From: Arcicella rosea
GTDB lineage: Bacteria; Bacteroidota; Bacteroidia; Cytophagales; Spirosomataceae
DNA length: 64,000 bases
Direction of reading: 5' to 3'
NCBI RefSeq assembly: GCF_014204325.1
Contig: NZ_JACHKT010000002.1
Location: 124,001 to 188,000, forward strand
This document shows positions 8,553 through 17,700 of this stretch, in pieces. The position numbers and the translations under genes were made by a program. Within the stretch, counting starts at the first letter, position 1. Each line of letters starts with the position of its first letter. The notes beneath the pieces were generated by a model, which was not told where the DNA came from, searched no databases, and was given only the letters and a program-made list of their open reading frames with translations.

Positions 8553-9427
8553 TCTAAAGCAATATCCATCAAGTATTTAATCTGAGTTATAATTTCCACA
8601 TTATCTGGGCAGTCAATGTCCTGTCCTACTACTTGATAACCTGATAATAATATTATTGAATCAGGAAATTCCTTCGCCAATTTGTACACATATCTCTGTA
8701 CTTCATCTTGCCCAGGCACGGATGTTATCACACTAAAAATATAATCTGGTTTGTGTACTTTATGAGCAAAAATTAGTTCATTGAAAGGTAAGCTTTGCCC
8801 TAAATAAATTACTTTATTCTGGCGTGAACGAATGATATAATTCCCAAACAATAAACTGATTTCGTGCATTTCGCCTTCAGGCAAGTACAGCATATATTTT
8901 TTAGCACCCGGTCTGAGTGAAGGCAATTGCCCATCAATAGCTACAATAAGCTTTTGGCGTATTAAATTAGAAATAAAATGCTCTTGAGCAGGTCCAACAG
9001 ACCCAGTAATCCATAAAGTGCCAATTCTGCTCAGAAAAGGGAAAATGATGTTAATCATCATGTTTTCAAAGCCAAATTGAAGGGTATTGGTACTTACAAT
9101 TTTTTCAAATCTTTCTTCATCTAAATCCAACATCGATATCGTCAAAGCATGAATTTGTTCTGGATAACTTAATTGTTTTTCCGAAATCAACATCACTTCT
9201 TTTGACATCTCATCGGCACTCATTTTAGAAATCTCCGAGATTTTATAGCTATGTTCTTTGAGCAAAGCAATGTTTAAAACCAATTTAAGGTCTTTGTCGT
9301 CATAAGTACGTATATTGGTATCTGTTCTATCAGGTTTTAAAATATCATAACGTTGTTCCCAAATTCTGAGAGTATGAGCCTTGATACCAGATAATTGCTC
9401 AAGGTCTTTGATAGAATAATTGCTCAT
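8549..9427 (-). CDS. MerR-family regulator with cobalamin-binding-type domain (CarH/LitR-like)
   Basis: Predicted DNA-binding regulator of 292 residues. An N-terminal MerR helix-turn-helix (residues 1-70, with GIKAHTLRIWEQRYDIL) is followed by a four-helix B12-binding cap (~90-165) and a Rossmann-like domain (~175-290). The cap holds the Wx9EH motif of CarH/LitR photoreceptors: Trp139, then Glu149-His150. His188 in EGEMHEIS corresponds to the lower-axial cobalt ligand motif. The residue after the cap Trp is Ile140, where Thermus CarH has a His ligand in the light state. A CruF-like carotenoid gene lies 240 bp upstream on the same strand, the context expected for a carotenogenesis repressor. 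B12 binding and light response are inferences. Confidence 0.85.
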   Translation of the reverse strand: MSNYSIKDLEQLSGIKAHTLRIWEQRYDILKPDRTDTNIRTYDDKDLKLVLNIALLKEHSYKISEISKMSADEMSKEVMLISEKQLSYPEQIHALTISMLDLDEERFEKIVSTNTLQFGFENMMINIIFPFLSRIGTLWITGSVGPAQEHFISNLIRQKLIVAIDGQLPSLRPGAKKYMLYLPEGEMHEISLLFGNYIIRSRQNKVIYLGQSLPFNELIFAHKVHKPDYIFSVITSVPGQDEVQRYVYKLAKEFPDSIILLSGYQVVGQDIDCPDNVEIITQIKYLMDIALE

Positions 9428-9667
9428 GTTTTTTGGTCGAAGGGATTAATTATTTTCTACAATCGAAATTCAAATCAATAGGTTTACTCAACGCTGTATT
9501 GATATAATAGAATTTAATAAAATTGCTTCCACTAAAGTTTTCAATTGAATAAAATGATGTAACACAACCGAATTACAAAGTATAAATACTTGTAAACTTA
9601 ATATTAAGGTATTAACCTGTTTGCTTAACGAAAGGTTTACAAAATTATACAATAATATCGATGTAGC

Positions 9668-10351
9668 CTAAGCAGGGAGAAGTACATTGAGGAGAAAAAA
9701 CAGCAATTGTAAACAAAATAAAAGCGGTGCTAATGAGTTGTTTTTAAGGAATTTACTATTGATAAAATAGAATTGTAAAACAAAAGAAACTCCAAACCAA
9801 CCAAAGTAGTTTTGTAAAGGAATTTTATTGAATGACCATTGCCAAAAATCTAAACGAATCGCTACGGGTTCTATCAATAAATCTAAACCAACCATCAAAC
9901 AGGCAGCAATAATTGATAATATGATTCTTCCTAGAATACTTGATTTTAGGTTTTGAAAGAAGAGTTCGACAATTATTCCTGAACAATAAACTAGAATAAG
10001 CCAATTAGCACCAATGACTATGGGCACTTCAAAGAGTTTGAAGCCAAGAGTTTTTCCATACTGATAATCGCCAAAAACAATACCTGTATGCACGCCAATT
10101 ACTTCTATAAAAAAGCCCACTAAAAAAGTAATAACAGCAAATAGAATAAATTTTGGTTGAAAATCTTGATGGAAAATAAGTAAAAGGATTAATGAAGTCC
10201 AAAGATTAAAAGGAGATAATACTTTAAAATATTCTTGGGTTAAAGGTAATTTCAAGCCTATCAATCCAACAAGATACATTAGCGAAAGTATCGTGAATGT
10301 AGTTTTACAATAACGAGTCGTGATTAATGTTTTGAGTTGAGTATAATTCAT
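9668..10351 (-). CDS. Carotenoid biosynthesis protein (DUF422/CruF-like)
   Basis: Integral membrane protein of 227 residues with about seven hydrophobic segments. The hallmark of the family is GFFIEVIGVHTGIVFGDYQYG (residues ~79-99), followed by GANWLILVYCSGI and AACLMVGLDLLIEPVA with its conserved Asp-Glu. Relatives hydrate the psi end of acyclic C50 or C40 carotenoids (CruF, bisanhydrobacterioruberin hydratase). The exact substrate here is unknown. No other crt gene is in the window, but a CarH-like regulator gene follows on the same strand. It lies just after the tRNA-His terminator. Confidence 0.85.
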   Translation of the reverse strand: MNYTQLKTLITTRYCKTTFTILSLMYLVGLIGLKLPLTQEYFKVLSPFNLWTSLILLLIFHQDFQPKFILFAVITFLVGFFIEVIGVHTGIVFGDYQYGKTLGFKLFEVPIVIGANWLILVYCSGIIVELFFQNLKSSILGRIILSIIAACLMVGLDLLIEPVAIRLDFWQWSFNKIPLQNYFGWFGVSFVLQFYFINSKFLKNNSLAPLLFCLQLLFFLLNVLLPA

Positions 10352-10373
10352 GGCTTATTATGAAATTAGGCAA

Positions 10374-10404
10374 TAAAAAAGGTCTTGTCGTATTGACAAG
10401 ACCT
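10374..10404 (-). terminator. Intrinsic terminator of tRNA-His
   Basis: On the minus strand the stem AGGTCTTGTC/GACAAGACCT (loop of 5) is followed by a T-run. It lies 2 bp after tRNA-His and before the CruF-like gene. Confidence 0.85.
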
Positions 10405-10406
10405 AG

Positions 10407-10481
10407 GGAGGAAGATGGGGCTCGAACCCACGACCCTCGGAACCACAAACCGATGCTCTAACCGACTGAGCTACAACCTCC
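10407..10481 (-). tRNA. tRNA-His(GTG)
   Basis: The anticodon loop TTGTGGT carries GUG, the T-loop is TTCGAGC, and there is an extra 5' G(-1) opposite discriminator C73, the tRNA-His identity pair. The acceptor strands GAGGTTG and CTTCCTC leave two adjacent U-U oppositions at pairs 5:68 and 6:67. All other stems look normal, so I read it as functional. Confidence 0.92.
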
Positions 10482-10498
10482 GTGTTGTTATGGGACTG

Positions 10499-10530
10499 CA
10501 AAGGTAGAAAGTCAATTTTAAAATAGCAAT
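10499..10530 (-). promoter_or_regulatory. Promoter of tRNA-His
   Basis: On the minus strand ATTG (10530-10527), a 20-bp spacer, then TACCTTTG (10506-10499), about 18 bp before the tRNA. It matches the same consensus as the plus-strand tRNA promoters. Confidence 0.65.
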
Positions 10531-10578
10531 TTTTTCAATGAAAATATCACGAAAAAATTGCTATTATTTTGTAACTTA

Positions 10579-11190
10579 TTAAGCTTTAGCTGCTTGGAAA
10601 CGGCTTTCTGCACCAGCCCAATCTACCAAATTCCAGAATGAATCGATATAATCAGGACGTTTATTTTGGAATTTTAAATAATATGCGTGTTCCCAAACAT
10701 CAATACCGATGATAGGCGTACCTTTTACATCAGCAACATCCATTAATGGATTATCTTGATTTGGTGTTGAAGAAACAGCTACAGAACCATCAGCAGTAAC
10801 AACTAACCAAGCCCAACCTGAACCGAATCTTGTTAAACCAGCTTTCTTGAATTCGTCTTTGAAAGCTTCAAATGAACCGAATTTAGCAGTGATAGCTTCT
10901 GCTAAAGTACCTACTGGAGTTCCGCCACCGTTTGGAGAAAGAATATTCCAGAAGAATGTATGATTCCAGTGTCCTCCACCATTGTTACGAATTGCTGGTG
11001 AGTATTTACTTACTTCAGAAATTAATTCTTCAAGAGATTTGCCTTCTAATTCAGTACCTGCTACAGCAGCATTAAGGTTAGTAACGTAAGCATTGTGGTG
11101 ACGGTCGTGGTGAATTTCCATCGTCAACGCATCAAAATGAGGCTCTAAAGCATCATTTGCATAAGGTAAAGGGTCTAATACGAATGCCAT
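10579..11190 (-). CDS. Superoxide dismutase [Mn/Fe]
   Basis: Converts superoxide to oxygen and hydrogen peroxide. At 203 residues it has normal length. Metal ligands are visible: His in [13 protein letters not shown] (~residue 27), His in [10 protein letters not shown] (~74-78), and Asp/His in [16 protein letters not shown] (~163-167). The family markers [11 protein letters not shown] and GSGWAWLV are present. Sequence alone does not settle Fe versus Mn. It is monocistronic, between tRNA-His and tadA. Confidence 0.96.
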   Translation of the reverse strand: MAFVLDPLPYANDALEPHFDALTMEIHHDRHHNAYVTNLNAAVAGTELEGKSLEELISEVSKYSPAIRNNGGGHWNHTFFWNILSPNGGGTPVGTLAEAITAKFGSFEAFKDEFKKAGLTRFGSGWAWLVVTADGSVAVSSTPNQDNPLMDVADVKGTPIIGIDVWEHAYYLKFQNKRPDYIDSFWNLVDWAGAESRFQAAKA

Positions 11191-11279
11191 TTTTATAAGG
11201 AGTTATTTATTAATTATATAGTTAAGGAGTTCGAGAGTTTTCTCTACTCATGTTGTTTCAAAAACTATCAAAACGCCAA

Positions 11280-11720
11280 TTAAGTTCTTAATTGACTAAA
11301 AAAACTCTTCAATAGTTGTTCGCAATCATCTTGTAAAACACCAAATGTAATTGTTGATTTGGGATGAATGATAGATGGATTTACTTTTTTGAAACCTCTT
11401 TTTTCATCCGAAGCTCCCCAAACAATTCTATTTAATTGTGACCAAAAAATTGCACCACCACACATCACACAAGGTTCTAAAGTGACATACAAAGTACAAT
11501 CTTTTAAATATTTTGAACCCAAAGTCTGAGCTGCCGAAGTAATTGCTAACATTTCAGCATGTGCTGTAACATCGTTGAGTTTTTCAGTTTGATTATATGC
11601 TTTAGCGATAATTTGATGCTGACATACGATAACTGCTCCTACTGGAATTTCTCCTTCTTCATAGGCAATAGTTGCCTGTTGAAGGGCAATCTGCATAAAG
11701 TATTCATCAGAAAAGAGCAT
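11280..11720 (-). CDS. tadA: tRNA-specific adenosine deaminase TadA
   Basis: Deaminates A34 to inosine in tRNA-Arg(ACG). The 146-residue cytidine-deaminase fold has the zinc sites HAEMLAI (His and catalytic Glu, ~residues 53-55) and EPCVMCGGAI (two Cys, ~82-85), plus EGEIPVGAVIV near the start. Length and GGAIFWSQLNRIVWGA are typical of TadA rather than of riboflavin deaminases. It starts 3 bp after the aroC stop on the same strand, so the two are likely co-transcribed. Confidence 0.93.
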   Translation of the reverse strand: MLFSDEYFMQIALQQATIAYEEGEIPVGAVIVCQHQIIAKAYNQTEKLNDVTAHAEMLAITSAAQTLGSKYLKDCTLYVTLEPCVMCGGAIFWSQLNRIVWGASDEKRGFKKVNPSIIHPKSTITFGVLQDDCEQLLKSFFSQLRT

Positions 11721-11723
11721 ATT

Positions 11724-12836
11724 TTACCAAGGTAAATCAGAAGAAATTTCTATAGCAACTTTGCTAGTTGCACGGTTTCTCAAATAAAAATCGACTAATA
11801 CTAAGGCTGCCATGGCTTCTACAATCGGTACTGCACGTGGTACAACGCATGGGTCATGGCGTCCTTTTCCTGATACCACAACAGTATTTCCATCAGCATC
11901 TACACTGTCTTGGTCTTGCATAATGGTTGCTACGGGTTTAAAAGCAACTCTAAAGTAAATATCTTCACCGTTAGAAATTCCACCTTGTACACCGCCCGAA
12001 TGATTGGTTTTTGTTTTTACACGATTATCTTCATCCAAAAACATTTCATCATTGTGTTCTGAACCGTACATTTCAACACCATCAAAGCCACTGCCATATT
12101 CAAAACCTTTTACAGCATTGATACTTAACATCGCTTTTCCTAATTCGGCATGGAGTTTATCGAAAACAGGTTCACCTAAACCAACAGGTGTACCCGTAAT
12201 TACACAATTAACAACTCCTCCGATAGAATCTCCCTTTTTACGGGTTTCGTCAATTAAGTCAAACATTTGTTGTGCTACCACTGGGTCAGGACAACGAACG
12301 GCATTTTCTTCGGCAAGATTCAAATCTAATTGTTGATATGGCGTTGATAATTTTAATTTACCAACTTGCGAAACATAAGATTTAATATCGACACCGATTT
12401 GCTTTAGTATCAATTTTGCCAATGCCCCAGCCGCTACTCTTGCTACTGTTTCACGAGCAGAGCTACGTCCACCGCCACGATAATCACGGTTGCCATACTT
12501 TGCTGTATAAGTATAATCAGCGTGCGAAGGACGAAACTGTTGGGCAATATGTGAATAATCCTTTGAACGTTGGTCGCCATTCAAAACCATCATAGCGATT
12601 GGCGTGCCAGTTGTTTTTCCTTCAAAAATTCCTGAAAGTACTTGAAATTCATCGGCTTCACGGCGTTGTGTGGTAATTCTGGATTGCCCAGGTTTGCGGC
12701 GATCTAATTCGCTTTGAATAAAAGATGAATCGAAGTCAATGCCAGCTGGACAGCCGTCAACAATTACACCAACTGCTGTGCCATGCGACTCGCCAAATGT
12801 ACTAATCTTGAATAATTTACCGTATGTACTGCTCAT
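11724..12836 (-). CDS. aroC: Chorismate synthase
   Basis: Last step of the shikimate pathway: 5-enolpyruvylshikimate-3-phosphate to chorismate, with reduced FMN. The 370 residues contain the family signatures [18 protein letters not shown] (16-33), [19 protein letters not shown] (~119-130) with [11 protein letters not shown], and the C-terminal [18 protein letters not shown]. Full length. It heads a probable aroC-tadA operon and follows batD, which is on the same strand 54 bp upstream. Confidence 0.97.
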   Translation of the reverse strand: MSSTYGKLFKISTFGESHGTAVGVIVDGCPAGIDFDSSFIQSELDRRKPGQSRITTQRREADEFQVLSGIFEGKTTGTPIAMMVLNGDQRSKDYSHIAQQFRPSHADYTYTAKYGNRDYRGGGRSSARETVARVAAGALAKLILKQIGVDIKSYVSQVGKLKLSTPYQQLDLNLAEENAVRCPDPVVAQQMFDLIDETRKKGDSIGGVVNCVITGTPVGLGEPVFDKLHAELGKAMLSINAVKGFEYGSGFDGVEMYGSEHNDEMFLDEDNRVKTKTNHSGGVQGGISNGEDIYFRVAFKPVATIMQDQDSVDADGNTVVVSGKGRHDPCVVPRAVPIVEAMAALVLVDFYLRNRATSKVAIEISSDLPW

Positions 12837-12890
12837 TTGAGTTGTATGAGAAATAACAAAATGTTATTTCATTCTTTTGATTGCGCTTAC

Positions 12891-14345
12891 TTATTTTCGT
12901 TTTTTATTGGGTAATAAAATATAAACCATTCCTATCAACATAATTGAAATTAGGATATTGGCTTCATCTTTCAAAAACTTACTGAATTCATTGGGGATTT
13001 CAGACGAATCTTTTTCTTTCAACCCATCATAAACCGAAATTACCGTTAAAGGAGTATCGGCTGTTTTAATGGTTTCTCCACTTACTTTTAATTGGAGTTT
13101 TGATTGTAGAGTATCGTATTTATCGGTTTTTGTATTGAAAAATATCCATTTAAAATAATTTCCGAGTGCAAAGTTACCAGCCTGTTTCGGAATTATTAGA
13201 AAAGTGAAGGTTTTTGTACTAACAACTTTTCCATTTTCTGGATATGAACTTGAATTTACTTCAGGAGGGAAAAAGTCGAAGAGGCTATCGTTTTTCATTT
13301 CGGGTAGTTTGATATTATAACCATCGCCCGTAATTTGAATGCGATATTGAACCGATTTACCCGTACTTATGCTATTTTTATTGATTACTTCTTTCAATGA
13401 AAAATCTCCAACGGATACCTCTTGCTTTAAAGGATGGCTTGGTAAATCTTTCGTTTTAATGATAAATGGTTTGGTTTTGAAAGTGACAAATTCAGGTATT
13501 TTTTCACCATTTTTTCCAATGGTATATTTTATCAATTTTAAACTGACCGATGGAAAAACGATAGGTTTGTTATTTAAGGGATAAAAGGTAGCTTGATAAT
13601 ATTTGTACTGAGTGTAAGGTTTACCGTTTAAAACTAATTGCCCTTGCTGCATTTCTGTTAAACCAAAACTCTCTTCCCAGCAGTTTTCAGGTTTCAATTT
13701 TTTGGTAATTTCAGGAATTTGAGCTTCGTTTTGGTAAGATTCAAATTCTGTTGGATTATTATCAGCTACATAAAAAGCAAGCGTAACAGTAAAACCTTCA
13801 CCAGTAAAAGGAGTAAATTTATTGGTGCTCAAACTCAGAAAAGCATTATTTTTAGCATCAACGGTTTCAGATTGATTTCCTTCAATAAAATCTGTAAAAT
13901 CTTCATCTTCAGAGGTTACTTCTTTTTTTTCAGTATTGGTTTTGTCTAAAACGGCTTTACTTACTTTTATACTGAATCCTTCAGATTTTAGATTGAGTTC
14001 ATTTACATTTACTTTGAAAGAAGGAATTTTAAAAGTGCCAATTTTTTGTGGAGAATAGTTTTGAGAAATATTGCAAGTAGAGACATTCTGACCATTTACA
14101 TAAGAATGTGTAATGGAACGAGAGAACCCTTTTTTAGTAAAATTCGGTAAATCAGGAAACTTACAAGTAGGAACTTGGGCTTCGCCAATGTATTTTACAA
14201 CCACCGTCACCACGAAGGGTTCATTCATAGAGATACGCTTATCGCCTAAAATTAACGATACATCATTATCCTGAGCCTTTGAAGAAAAGCACGTTATAAA
14301 ATAAAAAAATATTGAAATAATTATATAATATTTTTTTTGTTTCAC
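12891..14345 (-). CDS. batD: BatD-family (oxygen tolerance) membrane-anchored protein
   Basis: Exported protein of 484 residues: signal peptide (1-24, ending FSSKAQ), several immunoglobulin-like beta domains with EPFVVTVVVKYIGEAQ and YSPQKIGTFKIPSFKV (the BatD hallmark), then one C-terminal membrane helix (~462-479, NILISIMLIGMVYILL) and a short basic tail. BatD proteins usually sit with BatA/BatB von Willebrand proteins and a MoxR ATPase; none of these is here, so this is an orphan copy. Function in the cell envelope is poorly defined for the family. Confidence 0.85.
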   Translation of the reverse strand: MKQKKYYIIISIFFYFITCFSSKAQDNDVSLILGDKRISMNEPFVVTVVVKYIGEAQVPTCKFPDLPNFTKKGFSRSITHSYVNGQNVSTCNISQNYSPQKIGTFKIPSFKVNVNELNLKSEGFSIKVSKAVLDKTNTEKKEVTSEDEDFTDFIEGNQSETVDAKNNAFLSLSTNKFTPFTGEGFTVTLAFYVADNNPTEFESYQNEAQIPEITKKLKPENCWEESFGLTEMQQGQLVLNGKPYTQYKYYQATFYPLNNKPIVFPSVSLKLIKYTIGKNGEKIPEFVTFKTKPFIIKTKDLPSHPLKQEVSVGDFSLKEVINKNSISTGKSVQYRIQITGDGYNIKLPEMKNDSLFDFFPPEVNSSSYPENGKVVSTKTFTFLIIPKQAGNFALGNYFKWIFFNTKTDKYDTLQSKLQLKVSGETIKTADTPLTVISVYDGLKEKDSSEIPNEFSKFLKDEANILISIMLIGMVYILLPNKKRK

Positions 14346-14419
14346 CGTTGAAAAAATAAACGTTCAAAAATTAATAATGGATGGTATAAAATAACAATTA
14401 TTTATTTTATGTAAAATGC

Positions 14420-14450
14420 TTGATTTTCAGCTATTTGTATCATAAATTTG
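14420..14450 (+). promoter_or_regulatory. Promoter of the 72-residue protein gene
   Basis: TTG (14420-14422), a 20-bp spacer and TAAATTTG (14443-14450), ending 42 bp before the start codon at 14493. It fits the Bacteroidota consensus. Confidence 0.55.
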
Positions 14451-14492
14451 GTTAGAGATTTATATTATTAATTATTAAATCCTTTAAAAGCT

Positions 14493-14711
14493 ATGGTTAC
14501 CTTAAACTATGTCAAAGTTATATTGGAAAAAGTTAGTTTTGATGCAAAGTTATTCGAGAAAGAATTAAAAAAAGCAATCAAGACTTTATTATCTGATGAA
14601 GTAAAAGAATTGCAAGTATGGTGTTATGATAAATTCGGTAAAACCTACAAGCAAGTAATTGAGAAATGTTTTAATAGAATTCGTAGAAAAATGATTAGAC
14701 TATCAGCCTAG
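14493..14711 (+). CDS. Small conserved-looking basic protein, function unknown
   Basis: Predicted cytoplasmic protein of 72 residues, rich in Lys and predicted helical, with VSFDAKLFEKELKKAIKTL and a C-terminal basic patch (CFNRIRRKMIRLSA). I recognise no domain. A good promoter upstream, a perfect 18-bp terminator downstream and isolation between convergent or divergent long genes argue that it is a real gene. No signal peptide or membrane helix. Confidence 0.7.
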   Translation: MVTLNYVKVILEKVSFDAKLFEKELKKAIKTLLSDEVKELQVWCYDKFGKTYKQVIEKCFNRIRRKMIRLSA

Positions 14712-14734
14712 CATTTTCTAACACACTGACGAAA

Positions 14735-14775
14735 TATACAAAGCCCAACAAAGTAAATTTGTTGGGCTTTGTATA
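14735..14775. terminator. Bidirectional intrinsic terminator
   Basis: Perfect 18-bp inverted repeat TATACAAAGCCCAACAAA (14735-14752) with its complement (14758-14775), loop of 5. It separates the small plus-strand gene from the large minus-strand gene. Confidence 0.88.
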
Positions 14776-14776
14776 T

Positions 14777-17700
14777 TTAAAAACCTTCTTTCGCTTCTTC
14801 CTTCTTCTTTTCTACTTTTGGTTTTTCTTCTTTTTTATTGACTACCTTTTTACCTTTTTCAACCCTGGTTCTATAATTATCCACGAATCTTTCGGTAAAA
14901 GCGATTTTCTCTTCAGCACCTACTCCTAAAAAAGTATAAGCATTTTTGCCACCACCTTTTTTTACCCCTTTAGATTTTGCCGCAACCGCATTATTGAATT
15001 CTCCATCTGAAGAAATTACGCCCATTTCGTTTTTCAAATAACCCATAAAGTACCAAACATCTTCTGAAGGTTCGAGGTACAAATAAAATTCATCGCCTTC
15101 ATTTGTCTTCTTGATTTCTAACATTCCTTCAATTTCAGCATTGATGTCGGTTCCTCCAATATTGGCAATGGCAATTTTCCCAACAGTATAAAAGGCTGAT
15201 TGCTGCTCGGAATATCGCAAATTAGCTTTAGAAATTACCATCGTTGTATTGAATTTTGAAGAAATTGAAAAGAGCGGAACATGCTCATTTTTCAAACGTC
15301 TTTCAAATGGTGCAACCGTTTTTCCTCCTAGAATATTGGCTATTTTAGATAATAGATTTTCCTTGTCTTCAGGTTCATCAGCACTTGTATTATCACGTGA
15401 ATCTAAATTTACTTTAACAATTTTATCAGCCATTGCCTTTAATACTTCTGTAGGCATTGGGAAATTTAGGACTAACATTTGGTCGAACTTGTATTTCCCA
15501 CTATCAATACGCATTTCGGCAAAACCAGATGTTTGTACTAAAGTACTTGGGTTAAAGAAATTGAAAGCTCCTTCTAATTTCAAAGTCTTTTTGGCATCAT
15601 CAAAAATATAGCGATTGGCTTCGTAAGACTGTGTTTTGTCGTCAGCACCAATTTCAAAACGAGATGTTTTTGGAATATCTCTGAAAGCACCTTTTGCTAC
15701 GAAAATATCTTCGTCTTTTGCGTCTTCTTTACTTGATAAAAAAGTAGTGTACAAACCACTAGAAGCTGTTCTGAAATGAAGCCCAGCCAGTAATGGAGTA
15801 TTTGTTTCGCCCATCAAAGTTGGTTGAACGTCGATACTTACGCTATCACGACTACTTCCTTTGTAGGCAATCCAGTTAGAATCATACCTTTTATTTTTTG
15901 TGTCTGGACGCACAAAACCATTTAAAGTAAGATTTTTATCCGTTGAAGTCATCTTAATTTCTCCACGGAATAATAGTTTTGGAGTAAGGTGAAAATTATT
16001 ACTTTGTTCGATATTTGCTTTGGCAGAAGTAATATATCCTTTAGTTTTTTTACGATTATCAAGAATGGTTTCTTTGAAATCAAAATCTCCCATCTTAATA
16101 TTTAGTGAATCTCCCGCAGCGTTTACATAGCGATAAATAGCATCTCCCTCGAAGCGTAATTTTGATAGAATTTTAATGTTTCCATTAACCAAACGATGAT
16201 AAGTATTTGCCGTATCAAGGATAATTTTAGCTTGATGGAAATCTTTCATTTCAGCATCTTTACTAACAACAACTGCTCCTTTGTCGGGAAAGATTTTTGC
16301 ATCTGCCGTTCTAATAAAAGGCACGCCATTGATATTCAAAGATTGTTTTTCGATATTATACAAAGCTTCAGAACCATTGAAAGAGAGCCCTTCTTGACTT
16401 GGTTCCATTGATGAAAAAGTAGTAGTTTTTACATCACCTTTCATCGTGATTAACTTTTTATTGATGTCCCATTCAGCACTGTTGATGGAAGTTTGATAAG
16501 CCGTATATGGGAAATATAAACTGGTAGAATCTTCTAATTTCAAATTCGTTGGTGTTTTGATATTAACCAAACCCGTTTGAATATTAAAATTGATATTCAT
16601 TTTTTTACCAAGTAGAGCAGGTTTTGCTGCACTCATTGTATTTCCAACAAATAAATCAGCAGATTCAGCCGTGAAAACACCTTTGACAAATTTGAAATTA
16701 TTCGAACTAATTTCAGAATCTTGTCTTTTTACTTTTCCAAAACCAAACAAACCCGTTTGTCTAACCAAAAGTTTTCCTTCTAGTTTTGAACTTCCAGCAT
16801 AAAAATCGAAAGTATTTTTCTGAGTTTCAATCAACATACTATCCACTTTCGGTTGCCATTTCAATTTGAAGTTATTGATGGCAACTTTGGTAAAATAAGC
16901 TTTGCCAACTTCGCCTTCGTTGATAATTCCCGTTGTTCCGTTTGCTGTCACTGAATCGGCGGTAAACAAAGCTTCTTTTGCCTTAATTTGAGCCGTCAGG
17001 TGATTGATTTCTCCTTCGGTATGCAAACCTTTGCTATCCATCAATAAGTTTGACGTAAACTTTACAAAAGTCTTGCTGTTGTATAAATTGTACTTTCCTT
17101 CGGGTACTTTGTGGCTAAAGCCCAAAGTATTGTCGGGCATTGAAATCAATGTTTCCTTGAAAGGAGGGAAGATACCATCAGAGTAAAAAGTACCGACGAA
17201 ATTAATGTCTTTCACATTCAAACTATCGAAATCAATACTTGGTACTTTGAAGTAAATCTTTTTATTGTAAATTCCATCCAATCGCCAAGGATGGTCGAAG
17301 TAAGCCGTAACTCCAGTCGGAACAACTAAACGAGGATAATTCAACATTCTTTGGCGACCAGATTTATTATCAGGTTTATTGATATAAATTACGCCAGCTT
17401 CATATTTTAAATCTCCACCAATTTCTGTGCGGCCTTTTTTAGCTAATTCCTTTTGTGGAATAAAAGTAATGGAATCAATTTTATCTAATTTTACACTGAA
17501 TTCACTGTAGTTAAATGACAAATCTCTTCCTCTGAATCTAAAATTTCCTGTTTTAAGCTCTCCGCTGATACCAAAATTTCGGTCTTTATTTACTTTAATA
17601 ATGTTATCATAAGGTGCCATATAAACATTAAGCGAATCGGAAAGGTAAAATTGCTTAACACCTCTGATGATTAACTGATTATTGTTCAAATCTAAAGAAG

